Below, in pieces: positions 45,001-57,690 of a stretch of 64,000 bases of DNA. Position numbers and translations under genes: made by a program. The stretch's first letter is position 1. The number at the start of each line of letters is the position of its first letter. Below the pieces are notes generated by a model. It did not search any database. It worked only from the letters and a program-made list of their open reading frames with translations, and was not told the origin of the DNA. This DNA comes from Echeneis naucrates. Its lineage: Eukaryota > Chordata > Actinopteri > Carangiformes > Echeneidae. Where the stretch lies: contig NC_042519.1 of NCBI RefSeq assembly GCF_900963305.1, forward strand, positions 24,552,393 through 24,616,392. Reading direction: 5' to 3'.

Positions 45001-45788
45001 GCTGCGAAAAAACAAACATTGAAGGAGATCAGTGCTGATTGATCAGCTCTGACCTTCCTATTCACTCATTGGATGTTTCACTTCAAATGTATTGGCTGTG
45101 AAAACTGGTTCCACCTGTTGACAATGGGGACGTCAGGTCAAAAACACGTGACCTTTTCAGGTCTTAACAGGACTTGACCACCAGAGCTAGGTCTCCGTCC
45201 ACCAGTCACACTCACCGATGCCACACTTCCCACAGATGAGGATCTGGTTGTTTTGATTAGTTTGGTCGTCAGAGATTGGCTCCACCTCCCGACACACTGA
45301 ACAGCGAGGCTCCTCCCCCGGCACACCAGCTGTAGCATCATTGGGAAAAATGTGAGTGACAAGAGGAAAGGGAGAGAGTGAGACAAGAAACAGAAGGTGT
45401 TGAAGGACATTTTAGCTCCGCCTCCCTCACCATGTTGGATGTCCTTCCAGAGCACCCAGAACTTGGAGTTATCCTCAAATGTGACAAAGCAGCTCTGCCT
45501 TGGGGCGCTCACCTGCCGACCAATCACAGCACGGACATTTAAAACAAGCATTGGGAGGCAGAGTAGTGTGTATCATGTGCATTGTGTGTGTTGTGTGTGT
45601 TGTACCCTCTGTATCTTGCCCAAGTAGTAGAGTCCATCTGACCAATGACAGAGAACAAACTGCCCCACACTGAGACTGGACTCCACCCCCTCTTCATCCT
45701 CCAGACCACATGTCCTCCCACAGACTACGCCGCCTGGAGACCCCTGAGGCTCCCGACCACAGAGGGTTTCAACCAGGTCCTCAAACAT
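41302..45788 (-). CDS. phf19: PHD finger protein 19 (Polycomb-like 3)
   Basis: Polycomb-like proteins recruit PRC2 by binding H3K36me3 through a Tudor domain. Exons: 45606-45789 (ATG 45788), 45431-45512, 45216-45329, 43591-43679, 43046-43194, 42856-42951, 42592-42781, 42455-42522, 42234-42380, 42049-42109, 41876-41961, 41706-41795 and 41302-41617; 556 aa, all in phase (human about 580). The Tudor domain spans [19 protein letters not shown] and [20 protein letters not shown]1 runs from CSVCREVEP to [11 protein letters not shown], and PHD2 has [12 protein letters not shown] and [11 protein letters not shown]. An extended winged-helix region ([13 protein letters not shown]) follows, then the C-terminal chromo-like domain (YFGVAGRL to [10 protein letters not shown]). 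The tail and [14 protein letters not shown] match PHF19 better than MTF2 or PHF1. A non-coding first exon ends at 46619. Confidence 0.94.
43815..44035. mobile_element. Possible Harbinger-type MITE
   Basis: The stretch starts TCTGTTTCACGAGCCTGG and has paired TTATCCAGCTAACTTCAGGA / TAACCTGCCCTGGAGTAGGTT motifs seen in fish Harbinger MITEs. Borders and target duplication were not established. Confidence 0.28.
44649..45103. repeat. Foldback element: 40-base inverted repeats 455 bases apart
   Basis: The arm at 44649-44689 (TTTCACAGCCAATACATTTG...CCAATGAGT) is the reverse complement of 45064-45103 with only one or two differences. It lies in the phf19 intron between the exons at 43679 and 45216. 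No transposase and no clear target duplication; it may be a MITE. Confidence 0.7.
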
Positions 45789-46021
45789 CCTGAGAGACAG
45801 TCAGGGAGGCAGTCAGGGAGGGAGACAGACAGACAAGCGGTCTGACAGACAGGTTGTAGCTATGAGTCATTCATTTCCTGTGAGGGAATTTTGATTCTTA
45901 GGCTGAGTCAGACTGTTCATCACACACACACAGTTATCTGGGTGTAACGGCTCAGGTAAGGGTAACTAAGGAAACAGTATTGATTTGTTTCCTGCCGTTA
46001 ACCGTGAACTATATTCCCTGC

Positions 46022-46563
46022 AATGACCCGACAGGTCTGAAAAACCAGATCAAAACCTGAACCAGGTCTAAGAACCAGATCAAAACCTGAACCAGGTCTA
46101 AGAACCAGATCAAAACCTGAACCGGCTCTAACTCTGAACCAGGACTGAGAACCAGATCTGAACCTGAACCAGGTCTGAAAACCAGATCAAAACCTGAACC
46201 AGGTCTGAGAACCAGATCAAACCTGAACCAGGTCTGAGAACCACATCAAAACCTGAACCAGGTCTGAAAACCAGATCAAAAATTGAACCGGCTCCAACTC
46301 TGAACCAGGACTGAGAACCAGATCTGAACTTGAACCAATTCTGAAAACCAGATCAAAACCTGAACCGGCTCTAACTCTGAACCAGGACTGAGAACCAGAT
46401 CAAAACCTGAACCTGGTCTGAAAACCAGATCAAAACCTGAACCGGCTCTAACTCTGAACCAGGACTGAGAACCAGATCTGAACCTGAACCAGGTCTGAGA
46501 ACCAGATCAGATCAAACCTGAACCAGGTCTGAGAACCAGATCAGATCAAACCTGAACCAGGTC
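46022..46563. repeat. Minisatellite with two-part units in phf19 intron 1
   Basis: About 540 bases of tandem units of the form GAACCAGATCAAAACCTGAA followed by CCAGGTCTGA. A longer variant contains CGGCTCTAACTCTGAACCAGGA. The two variants alternate, giving a higher-order pattern. Confidence 0.85.
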
Positions 46564-46616
46564 CGGGTCGAAGACGGTGTGAACCGGTTTGGACTCTCCG
46601 GGAAACCAGCTGTCTT

Positions 46617-46815
46617 ACCTCCTGCTGGTCCTTGACACACAGACAGGTAGCGACAGACGGGCGGTCCGCGTCTCGGTGTCTGTCTCTCTGTCTGCTCCGT
46701 GGCGCTAAGCTTCAACCGTCGCCATTTTTTCACTTTTCCCGCGAAGCGCTGGGGGAGGTTTTCATATTTTCGTCATCCTCGCGTCATCAGCGTCATTACA
46801 CGTCGGAGCAGGAAG
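46617..46815 (-). promoter_or_regulatory. phf19 first (non-coding) exon and CpG-rich promoter
   Basis: A splice donor (GGAG/GTAAGA, minus) at 46618-46619 is followed upstream by a CpG-rich stretch with the YY1-like GCCATTTT at about 46720-46732 and several CGTCA/CGCG motifs up to 46805. This fits a TATA-less housekeeping promoter for the phf19 transcript. Confidence 0.5.
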
Positions 46816-47060
46816 TGTCGCCCGACACACCAGGCAGACATTCAGACAGACAAACAGTTAGACAGACAGGCAGAGAGGGAGAGAGAGAGACAGGCTGAGA
46901 AGCGGCTTCCGTTTAAAAACTTGAGCCAGACGTTTGTTTGGTTTTTGGATCTTTATTGGAAAAAATAGCAGCTGCCCAGATTTTATATGATTTGAGATTA
47001 TTGATCTGATCTGACCTGACCTGACCTGGTCTGATCTGACCTCATCTGATCTGATCTGAC

Positions 47061-47410
47061 TATGTTCCTGCCTACACCCCCCCCCCCTCCAATGCCTATC
47101 TCACTCTCTCTCTCTCTCTCTCTCTCTCTCCCACTCTCAACCCAACCGGTCGAGACAGATGGCCGCCCCCCCTGAGCCTGGTTCTGCTCGAGGTTTCTGT
47201 CTCTTAAAGGAAGTTTTTCCTTGCCACTGTTGTCAAGTGCTTGCTCATCGGGGGATCTGTTGGGTCTCTTTAAATAATTTATAAAGACTTTGGTCTAGAC
47301 CTGCTCTATATGTAAAGTGCCTTGATGTAACTTTGTTATGATTTGGCGTTATACAAATAAATCTGATTTGATTTGATTTGATTTGATCTGATCTGATCTG
47401 ATCTGACCCG
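47061..47410 (+). mobile_element. LINE 3' end inserted in a GATCTG-type satellite
   Basis: From TATGTTCCTGCCTA this is the same family as the 3' end at about 17521-17805. It includes a C-rich run, a (CT)n tract, GGTTCTGCTCGAGGTTTCTG and GTAAAGTGCCTTGATGTAAC, and ends in (TTTGA)n. Both flanks (47000-47060 and 47385-47460) are runs of TGATC/TGACC repeats resembling the element's own tail. Confidence 0.75.
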
Positions 47411-48376
47411 ACATGGTCTGATCTGCTCTGGTCTAGTCTGAGCTGATCTGATCTGATCTGACCTGACCTAAAGAGGGATTTGTAGTGATTTGTTGTCTCC
47501 AGCAGTCTGGACATTTCAGAAGAGAACAGGGAGTCTTATGATCCAACGGGAAGTTCAACATCAGAACCAGAATGACTTCATTAATCCACCAGGAGAGGTA
47601 CAGAATCCTGATGTGAACTGATCTGAGCACAAAAACAACCACACGTGATTAAAAATTTGATTTCCTTTGATGATTTTTACTACATTTAATAGTTGATGTC
47701 ATGATTAATAATTTAATTTTGTTCTGTAAAGTAAACATCGAAGCACTTTGTTGTTGATGTGACTTTAAATAATGTTCCAGTATCAGGCGAAAACTTGCGT
47801 GCTGATTCTGTCTCTGAATGAAGCTCACTGTCATTGTCAGTAATGCTCAATGTGAATAAAGCCTTCTCATCTGCATCAAAAACTATGTCAACTGGACTAA
47901 AGTTTAAGTCTGAGGTCAGTGGTCAGGTCTGGTTAACCCTGTCAGTCCGAGGACTGGAACTGGATCATATAAACATGAAGGTTAATGTGTCATGTTTGAT
48001 TTTCATAAAAAAACACTACTGATTCAAATGACGATCTAAGGTTTTTAAATCCAGAACCAAAGTAGTCCTTGTGACCATGAGGTCCCTGTAAGCCTTACGG
48101 GGACAGTGTAAGGCATCCCCTTTAAAGCTGGTGGCCACTCATGTGGCTCCGCAGTGGATAGGAAGTGCTAGTTCTGGCCCAGTTTGAGTACCAGCCTAAT
48201 GTTTGTTCCATGGCTGCTGGTCTGGTTCGACCACAACTTTTTACCAACCTGCACCAAATATTGCCAAACTGTTCAGTACAGAAACGAGTCTGGGTCATGG
48301 TCAGATCTGTATTAACAGGCCCGTAGAAGTCCAGCAACCGCATCAATACCAACTATAGGAATTATCCCAACAATTA
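47411..48376. other. phf19-fibcd1 intergenic DNA
   Basis: I see no gene. Begins with GATCT-type repeats (to about 47470), then unique sequence. Confidence 0.4.
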
Positions 48377-48888
48377 CTGTGTTTACATGGTCTTTAGTAT
48401 CCCGGTTTTGAGTCTTATCTTGTCTTTGAGCATAACCGAGATATGTTAACATGGAACACAGAGAAACCTGGGTATTCATATCTCTGTATACATGATGAAT
48501 ACCAGTAACCCGTTTTCTGATCACTGCATCCCATCTGCACAGGCGGATGCTACGTCTTATAAGTCTTTTGTTTACAGTTGCCACTCAAGAGCAATTGTAA
48601 AATAAAATAAAAATGAGACCTCTGTGGCTTCTAGCGGGCTTCATCTTGTTAAATACCCTTGCTGCCATGTTGTTTGTATATCTGGTGTGTCACTTTGGCG
48701 CCTTTGCAGACGGTGCTCAGCCATCAGAAACCAGGAAACGGCGTATACACGCTCCAGTATACCGGCTTCTATCGGAGTACTTCAAGTGGCAAAGCTGGGA
48801 AAAGAGCATAACCTGGTTTCTGAATTCAGGATACAGTGTTTACATGCACAAGCACAAAAACGGGATACTAAAGACCATGTAAACACAG
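48377..48888. mobile_element. TA-flanked MITE with 28-base terminal inverted repeats
   Basis: The left end starts CTGTGTTTACATGGTCTTTA and the right end is its exact reverse complement over 28 bases. The 512-base element is bounded by TA on both sides (48375-48376 and 48889-48890), the target site of Tc1/mariner-type transposons. The open stretches inside it show no transposase similarity, so it is non-autonomous. Confidence 0.75.
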
Positions 48889-49083
48889 TAATTGACTACA
48901 GGCAAAGAGGTCACAACCAAGACCAGGACTACTGCTATTGGTCCAGACCAACTGTTAGAACTGACAGTGTTAATGGTGGCGTCAAAGGTGAAGAATCAGA
49001 TAAGGTCGCATTTAAGTGAAAACGTCAGGCCAGTGTTTGCAGATCAGAGAATCTGGGGTCCACTTTATTTCAAAGATGGTGGT

Positions 49084-51386
49084 TTAGGATCCAGGTCTGG
49101 TGCTGGGTCGTATTTTCATTTCAATGAACCTAAGCGAGTACTGCCAGCCAGTCCAGCTGGACCACTCCACGCCATCAGCATAGGAGGCATGGCCTCCTCT
49201 CAGGTATTGCCCGTTCAGGTTGGAGGTGTGGCAATTCCGGTACCACCACGCCCCCTGGTAATATGCTGCACAGTTGTTCTCTGACTGGTCCTGGTCCCGG
49301 TCTTTTGTTGTGAATCGCATCCCAGAATGTTTCAGGAGGGAGTCGCCTGGGAAACAGTCAGAGGCAGTCAGGCACAGCGGCATTGTTGGGACTAGGAACA
49401 CAAAATCCAGCTTACCTGCTGTCCCAGAGTACTGGTCCACATTCAACGGGTAACCATCCTCCTCAGGGTTCACTGAGTCCCGACCCACAGAGAAGTCTCC
49501 ATAATGAGCAAATGCTGTAGCATTGTCAAAGTCTGCCATGTCGATACGCAACTCAAAACCACCAAACCTGGTCAGAGAGAAGATCCTCTGGAGACCTGAG
49601 AGACAGACAGGTAGGAGGAGAGGGAGAGAGACAGTTAATAGGTGTGTATTAGTGTTTGTGTGTGTGTGTGCGTGTGTGTGTGTGTGTGTGTCAGACCCAG
49701 CCAGTGTTCTCCTCTTGTTGTTCCAAATCCATCCCGATAGGCCTCCCAGCCTCTGAAGAAATTCACTGAACCATCCTCCCTCCTCTGGATCACCTGACCA
49801 CACAAAGACACCGGATCAACTGGACACCCACCTGTCAGCTAACTACGCTATTTACAAGTGTAACCATCGTCACACTCTGCAGTGTGTGTGCCTGTGTGTG
49901 AGTGTGTGTTTTTTTATATGTGTGTCTTACCGTCCAACCTCCTCCATCAGTCGTCATATCACAATAAACCATGAATCCATTCAGGTCGTGAGTTGGAAAC
50001 ACAGAATAAACTCCGTCCTGTAAGATGCCGGACGCCATGACATCACTACAGTCCCTGGGTTTCACCACTGGGGATGAGAGGCACAGACAGACAGACAGAG
50101 AGAGAGAGAGAGTGTCATAGACAGATGTTGTGGTGTTAATGCTGTTATTGTGCTGTTCTTGTGTTGGGGTATTACCTCTGTAGTCAGTGTCTCTCATCCT
50201 GTGTCTCTCTGTCTCCCTCTGGAGGCTGAACAGAGACTCACTGAAACCTGCAGCCAACTTCAACACACTGGAGTGAGTGTCAGACAGCACCTGAACACAG
50301 TCAGACAACCCATCTGTATCTACAAAACCAGTCCACACAGACAGACAAATGACCTGCAGTGACAGGAGCTTGTGTGACGCTGTCCGGAACAACACCTGGT
50401 GATTCATGGACACACCTGGATGATCCGACTCTGTTCGCTCTGCAGGCCATCCAGTCGTTGGTCCAGGACACCTTGACCTCTTTTCAGCTGCTCCGCCTCC
50501 AGCCTCAGGTTGTGGGCGTGGCCCAATAATACCTTCAGCTCCTCGGCCAGCTTCTGGACCAACCCCCTCTCCTCCCAGTCCTCTTCATTGTGATTGGTCA
50601 GCGCTTGCATCAGAGAGCTCTGCAGAGTCTCCCACTGGAGGAAGTTGTCACTGTAGTCAGGACAGTTTGGATCCAGGAAGATACTGATTGGTTCTCCAGC
50701 TGTCCACTGGGACACTGTCACCAGGGCACCAGACTCTTTGGGATTGGTGGAGATCACAGGTGAAGACACTGAGATACCATCCCTGTCAGCAAAGACAGAC
50801 AGGTGAGACAGACAGACAGAAAGATCGAGAGAGGGACACAGAGGTAGAGACAGACAGACAGGTGTGCTTACCTGTTGATGAAAGGCAGAGGATAATGGTT
50901 AATGTACAGGATGGAGACTGTTGCTGTGGTGATAGCTGCTATGATGATTGATAAGATGACAGACCAAAACAGGAAGGTGCAGCATTTCTGAAAACACACA
51001 AAGATACACAAACAGGATGTGAAAGACCAACACTGGAGAACCCAGGAGAACATAGCACAGAGAAGAACAGAGAACAGAGAACATGTATCCTCCATCTTTA
51101 ATCTGTCGGGGAAGCAGCTGCCGATCTGACACTTTGATGAGGATTAGAGTCGCACAGTCTCTCTGTCTCTGAGTGTGCAGACAAACCACTGGCTTCAGTC
51201 ACACAACCTTCTTGTCTGAGGGCGATGCAGTCCTCATGACATCAGAGTGGGTGTGGTCTTGTAGCTAAGCTAACAGGTGTGAGCTGAGTGCTTCCTGTCA
51301 GGGTTTACCTTGTTTTTTCTTGGTTGTTTGCTGTCAAGCTCTGAGCTGCTGTTGTTCATGATGGTCCACCTGTCATTCAGCATCAT
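49084..51386 (-). CDS. fibcd1: Fibrinogen C domain-containing protein 1
   Basis: A type II membrane protein that binds acetylated sugars such as chitin through a tetrameric FReD domain. Exons: 51309-51386 (ATG 51386; 5' UTR splice just upstream), 50872-50987, 50416-50782, 50176-50290, 49931-50067, 49697-49793, 49416-49595 and 49084-49346; 450 aa in phase (human 461). The short cytoplasmic tail (MMLNDRWTIMNN) is followed by a membrane segment (VILSIIIAAITTATVSIL), then a coiled-coil ectodomain. The FReD runs from KPRDCSDV through DGVYSVFPTHDLNGF, CDMTTDGGGWT and NFFRGWEAYRDGFG to the calcium/ligand region KDRDQDQSENNCAA and WWYRNCHTSNLNGQYLRGG. All Cys expected for the fold appear present. The start at the first of two Met codons is arbitrary. 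Confidence 0.95.
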
Positions 51387-53752
51387 CCTGAAAACAACCA
51401 CAGAGTCCGTCACCACTGCTCCTGTGTTTCCATGGCAACATGCAGGTCCTTCTGATTGAAGAACCCTATCGACAACCCATGTAACGTTTAAGGAATCCAT
51501 GAATGTTCTTAAGGACCACTAGAACTCCAAACCTTACTCATAGAAGGTCTCCAGAAACCCCACCAAGGACCCAGATCTATCTGAAGGTCCATCTAAACGT
51601 CTAGAAAGAACCTAAGCAGCTCTCTCTCTAAAAAAAAAACAAAAAAACAAAAAAAAAAAACTCCTGAAACCTAGGGACTGCCCAGAAACCCCTTAAGAAT
51701 TTTTAGAAACCTTTTAAAGAGTTTCCTAGAACCCTCTGAAGAAACCTATTCATTCTTTCATCTTTGTGGGTTGCGACACAGAAAGGCCCCAGGCCAGGAA
51801 CTCACAGAAGATCTTCAAGCAAGACGGCAGTCCAAAACAGCTCCTCTGTGTCACCTTGAACTGAAATCTAGGATGCTCCTGTTGAGGTATCACCATATTG
51901 ATGGGGGATCCAGCTTTAAAGTTGATGCACAAAAAACCTTGTAGATTGAAAACAAATTCTCAAAAAACTCCTTGGGAATGTCCAGAAAATGTCCTAGCTG
52001 ACTTCCAGTTCCCCCTCAATGAGCCCAAGAGTCAAACATGGACCTTTTGAACCTTCAACATCTCCTTTCTGTACAGAAACTCCTGTTGTTCCGGGTGAAA
52101 CGGAGCATGAATGATGGTAGAAAACACCTCGACCTGATGGATCAGACCAGCTGGCACTCCGGCTCTCTGAGGTTCTCAATGTCTGTTTGTGTCAGTGTCA
52201 CTTTAATCTGACAGAGATTAAACACTGAACATATGTGATGGTTCAGCCTCTCTAACACTGAATATCACATTTGCCAGTGGAGGTCGATGTTCAAACAATC
52301 TGAACATGAATGACTTCAAGGTGAATTATTTCATCAGCTGATACACAGAAGATGTTGACGTCTCATTTGGACAGTCAAGAGACTGTTGGATTTGGACTCA
52401 CTTATTGACCTAAATAATTTGTACAAACACTTTTTGTCCATCCTTCTACAGTGAGAGTTTTTATTCCATCTAACTTGTGTTTTAGGTGTCTTTTTTAGAC
52501 TTAGCTCTAACTGTGAAAAAATCTAAGTTTTTCTTTTTCCATTGTTATTTTGTTCCATTACTGTCGTCATCCAGCAGCTGAAATAATTTAATTTTTCCAG
52601 TTTTTCTGCCCCAGATTGAGACACAGACACTTATCATCAATAATTAACAGTGAAATTACCTGAATATATTCAGGCTCCAGATGACCTCTGATGATGATGA
52701 TGCAAGAATCAAAAATGAAAATGTTGTGTTTCAAATCTTAATGATACATCCAGATTCCCTGAAAGAGAGAGAGAAAAACCATCTGCAGCGGATGAGAGAC
52801 ACCAAGTCCCACTGAGACAGAGAGAGAGCGAGAGGACAGGTGTTAATCTGATCAGATTTAGTTCAGTCTGTCACTCTGAGCACAGCTACACAATTACAAC
52901 AAGTTCATCTACACACTGAGCACAGCTACACAAACATGCAGGACAGTGGCCCTCCAGGACTGGTGTTGGACACCTCTTATCTACACACTGACAACATGGT
53001 CGTCAACATGTTAACAGCCTGTTCACGTAGAGGCTGACAACACATCCCCCATTCACCCCCTGCTCTCTTAATGACAAACATAGGGACTGAGAACAGGAAG
53101 TGACCTGAAAACAAAACTCATCTTGACAACACAGGAAATACCACAGTGCTTTCCACAGTAAAAGCTTCTGTATGGGACTGGAACTCCAACAGTGAGGCAG
53201 CGTACAGAAGGGAGATGAGCAGCTCCTTATCCAAAAGACTGTTAGCACTTCACTTTTGTAATATCTCAAACGTTAACTCGTTCCTGAAAAGAATAACAGT
53301 TTTGTACTCTAACATGAGCTTTTGTTTTTGCAGTTCACACAGGAAACAGCATGTTCATTAGTTTGAACTTGATAATGTGAAAATTTGCTGCTGGTTTGAA
53401 TTTTTTCTGCAGTGGAAAACACTGAAGAAACAAAGTTAGAAGGGACGACAGGAAGAGAGCCAATTAAACTGGGAGCCTGAGCTGGCCAGAGTCACAACAA
53501 CAGTGACAGAAAACAGTTTCTCCTTGCAGCAGGAACAGGTTGGTGTTTGTTGGCTGTTTTTTTTTTTTGGAGCATGTTTCAACAACAAAAAACTGGGTTG
53601 GCATCAGCGTCCTAACAAGAATCCAACCCTTGGTTTGTGTGTGTGTGTGCGTTAATCTGTTAATCCTCCTCGTTAGCTTCAATCAGTGTAATGAGCTACA
53701 TCGTTTCCCTCCTGTCTCAGATCATTCTTTGGGTTTTAACTCAGATTTTCTC
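51387..53752. other. Divergent fibcd1-rgs3 intergenic region
   Basis: fibcd1 (minus) and rgs3 (plus) point away from each other. It contains A-rich runs at about 51629-51660 and imperfect 'AGAACC/CCTAGAA' text around 51500-51740. No conserved exon recognised. The fibcd1 promoter and possibly unseen rgs3 5' exons belong here. Confidence 0.4.
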
Positions 53753-56700
53753 ATGGAGGAGAAGCTAGGGAGGAAGAGGAGGAGGAAGAGGAACTGCACA
53801 GAGGAGGAACTGAGGAAGACAGGAGGAGGCTGGAAGGAGAATAGGAATCCAGGGACCCGACAGACCAGAACACAGAACAAGAGGAGAGAAGAGCGACGGT
53901 GAGAAGACACAGATTGATCATTAATCACTGTTCAAAAACTGACGACTCACAGTTTTGTCTCTGCAGGATTCATGTGACGGAAACCAGAACCAGGATCAAA
54001 GTGAGAGATCAGTCAGAACCTAGAGCAAGATCTGGGTTCAGATCAGGAGCTGAAATCCAGTCCAGCAGACCTGAAGTCAAAGAGGCCGTGATCAGGAAGA
54101 CCAGAATCCACACCTCAGACCAACATAATTCAGAGCTCATGAAGACCCAAATGGACCACGGCCCAACCCAGACCAGAACCACAGAGGTCTCATCTGAGGT
54201 TTGTTAGGGTGCTGACAGACACTGTGATCTGCATCCTAGACCACACATTGATCCATATTTTTCTTCAGGCCAGGTCCAGGTCTACAATGGACCCACATCC
54301 AGGTTTCTACTCAGCCCAGCCTGCAGATATCAGGAGGAGGAGGTCTAAAAGAGTCCTCAATCCAGAGTCCCTGACTGGAAAGGGGAAGGAACTCAGAACC
54401 AGGTCTAGTCCTGTGGCTAGGAGGACTGACACCAGGAAAAAGAGGAAGATCCACCCATCTTTGTTCCGAGGGAGAGGTTCAATCAATCAAACAATCCGCC
54501 AACAGATTTAATTAGCATTATCAGTTATTTAATTGGAATGAACACGTTTATAATTGATCACTCAATAAACTCTCTCTCTTGCGCTCTTATAGGTCAGCTG
54601 TGGCTGTCAATCACTCCAGAAGTGGGATGGCTTATCATTCACAGTAAGCTCTGCAGCTACTAATCACAGGAGAGCTATAACACATCACATAATCAATCCA
54701 CCAACAATGATCAGTATAATAGGATAGAATCAATGGGAATCAGCAGATCAGTAATCAGACATTCCTTTTCCCTATGTCTCCTCCTGCCTTGAATCTTCAC
54801 TGTCTTCAGTCCACGGGGCTCGTGGACTGATGGGAAAATGTCAAAGGTCATGTGATTCATATGTCAAGGTAAACAGAGTGATGATGGTTTGTGAGGGATG
54901 ATTCCTTGTGAGGGTGAATGGCTAAGAATGAACAAGTCAATGGTGAATCCCCTCATGGATGTTGAAACAGGTTTGTGTGTGTTTGCAGGCATCAGTGACC
55001 TCTGACCTTGATCACATGGTCATAGTGAAGACACCAACAGTCTTGAATAACAAGGACCCACAATACAACTACACTTGTGCACTGTGAGACGCAGAAACAC
55101 ACAAGGATACACACAGATACGCATATATGATACAAGTCTATCTGTGTGTCTCTAGCTCTGTGTGTGTGTTGCAGGTGTGTTGGTGATGACCTCCTCCATC
55201 ACAGGTTGTTGGTATCAGTGTTGAGACGGCGGACTGACAGGAGGTCAGTGATTTACTGTGATTGAGGTTTGTCTCACCTGTCTGCCTGTCTGTCTCTCTC
55301 TTTCTCATTTTCTGTTTTGCTGTCTTTCTACCAGTCTTGCCTGTCTCACCTGTCTCTCTGTCTTCGCAGGGGCAGTCAGCTGATCGGCAGTATGAGCTTT
55401 GGAATTGGATCTGTTTTCTCCTCCATGAAGGTTGGTGCTGGTGATGAATTGGAGGAAATTTACCTTTCCATGTTTATTGTTATTGACAACAAAGATCTAC
55501 ACCCAAAAAAGTCCTCATCAACAGCCAACATTTGGGCCTGAATGAAAAGTTTCTCTCGCTCTTCAAAGTGGAAAAATAATGATTGACCTTGGAATGTTGC
55601 AGCGGAAAAAGAAACGAACTTTCACACGGGGGGGTGGGGGCGGGGGTCAGGTAATTTTGAGGCTATCACAACACAAAACGGATAAATGTGACACAGACCA
55701 CAAAAATGGTGACAGGACTTAATGTTACTTCATTAAAATTTAAACTTTAAGCTTGGCGTATTTCATTAGCATTAGCATTTTATTAGGGCGATGGGGACAG
55801 GTGGGGGCTCCATCCAAAGTGGAGGATGACAGAAAATGTTTGAAAATCATCCATCCTCCTGGACTGAACTCTCTGGATCAAATTGAAGAAATCCTCCTGA
55901 TCTTCTGGAACTGATCCAGTCACATCCTCCCGATCAGGAAGGGGGCACCTCTGGTCCTCCATCCTATCAGACTGCAGACAAACAGAGAAGTTTGGTGAAT
56001 GAAAACCTTCATGACCATGGTGACTCTGGCCGTTCTCCCAACCTGTCCAGGGTTAGGATTAGAATGTGTCAGGGTTTGAGTTTCTGTCAGGGATTTAGTT
56101 ATGTTTGTGTTGGTCACTTCCTGTTTTATTTTGAAAGTCTTGTCTCCCCTTTGTGTTATCTATTTACTTCCTGTTCTTGTTCTGTTTCCCTCCTGTTGAT
56201 TGCCCACTATAATGTGGTTCACCTGTGTCTTGTTAAGTTCACTGTGTATTTAAATCCTGGTTTCTGTTTAGTCCTTGTCAGGTCCTTGTTGTCATCTGCG
56301 TTGCAATAATTGTTTAAATAGTTTAAATAGTATCTTGGACTTCAATTGGCTGGAAAGATGTTTAATTTTCCTTCGATGTGACTCAATCATGTTTATCACT
56401 GCAAAGCTAAAGCTGTATGTGTTGCAGCTTGTTGCTGGTTGGTTTTACTTGCTGGGGGAGGAACTTGGATGCTGTAAATACCTGCAAGTGACATCGCAGC
56501 GAATCAGAAGCCAAAGGATGCCAGAGAGGGAGGGGCCAGAGTCAATGCGAACAGGTCTTCACAGTACATTTACACACACAAAATACACATCTAAAGTACA
56601 CAAAGTGTGCACATGAGGCCAACAGGCGGTTGAGATAAAGATTAAAGATGACTCCGGTCTGGTCTTTCTCTTTTTCACTCTCTCGCTCACTGCGGGGGTC

Positions 56701-56803
56701 CACACAGTTACCATGCTGATGAGAAGCTGTCTGGTAACCATGTAACCCTCACAATGCCCCACCCCCCCATATGCACGAGATCTGACATTTGCTCAACCCC
56801 CCT

Positions 56804-56848
<45 letters not shown>

Positions 56849-57645
56849 TATCCTATCCTATCTGTAGTTCACAGTGGTGTCTGTGATACTCTAGGATCTG
56901 GAGACCTGGTTTACCTTTGTGGTTCTGGACTAGTCTGACCTGAGGACAGGATGTTTTGGAGGAATGTGGTCTGGTCTTGGGACAATGCAGCAAGTGATGA
57001 TGATGATGATGGTGGTTATTTACTTGCAGCAGACCTCAGGACGACTCCCGACCCAGCTCTGGACTCAAACCCAAATACAGGGTCCACAGCCCCCCTGTCC
57101 ACCTGGAACACCTGGACCACTTCCACCACCAGCCCAACTGACACTGACTGCAGGTCACAGAGACCCACAGTGAGTCCAGATCCACATCACAGGGCACAGA
57201 GTCTTACAAACACACAAGGCTGGACCTGGCTGAGGACCTGGTCTTGGTCCAGGTCCTGGTATGTGATTCTTTTTTTTTTTTTTTCCAAGACAACAAATAT
57301 TCACATAATGAATTATAGAGAAAAGCGGCTTCACATACAGACACACACTGTTCTTTTTGGTCCATGGAACCTTAAACCTCATTAATTGGACCTGAACCTG
57401 GAGACCAGGATCGGACCCTCAAACTGGTCTCTAGGTCTGGATCAGGTGGTCCTCAGGAGGGCAAGACTGCATGTAGTTCTGGGTTAGTGTGAATCCAGCA
57501 TGTGTAATGTTCTGGTTTGAGAAGTCCAGCTCTGCATACAAACATGATGACCTCACACATGATGGGGCAGCCAGGTCCAGGTCTACGGACCAGGTCCAGG
57601 TCTATGGACCAGGTCCAGGTCTGTAGACTAGTCCTGATGATTAAC

Positions 57646-57690
<45 letters not shown>

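Noticed and set aside
48613-49019. Two open reading frames of 89 and 131 codons on the plus strand
   Set aside because: They lie largely within or overlapping the TA-flanked MITE, overlap each other in different frames and show no family resemblance.
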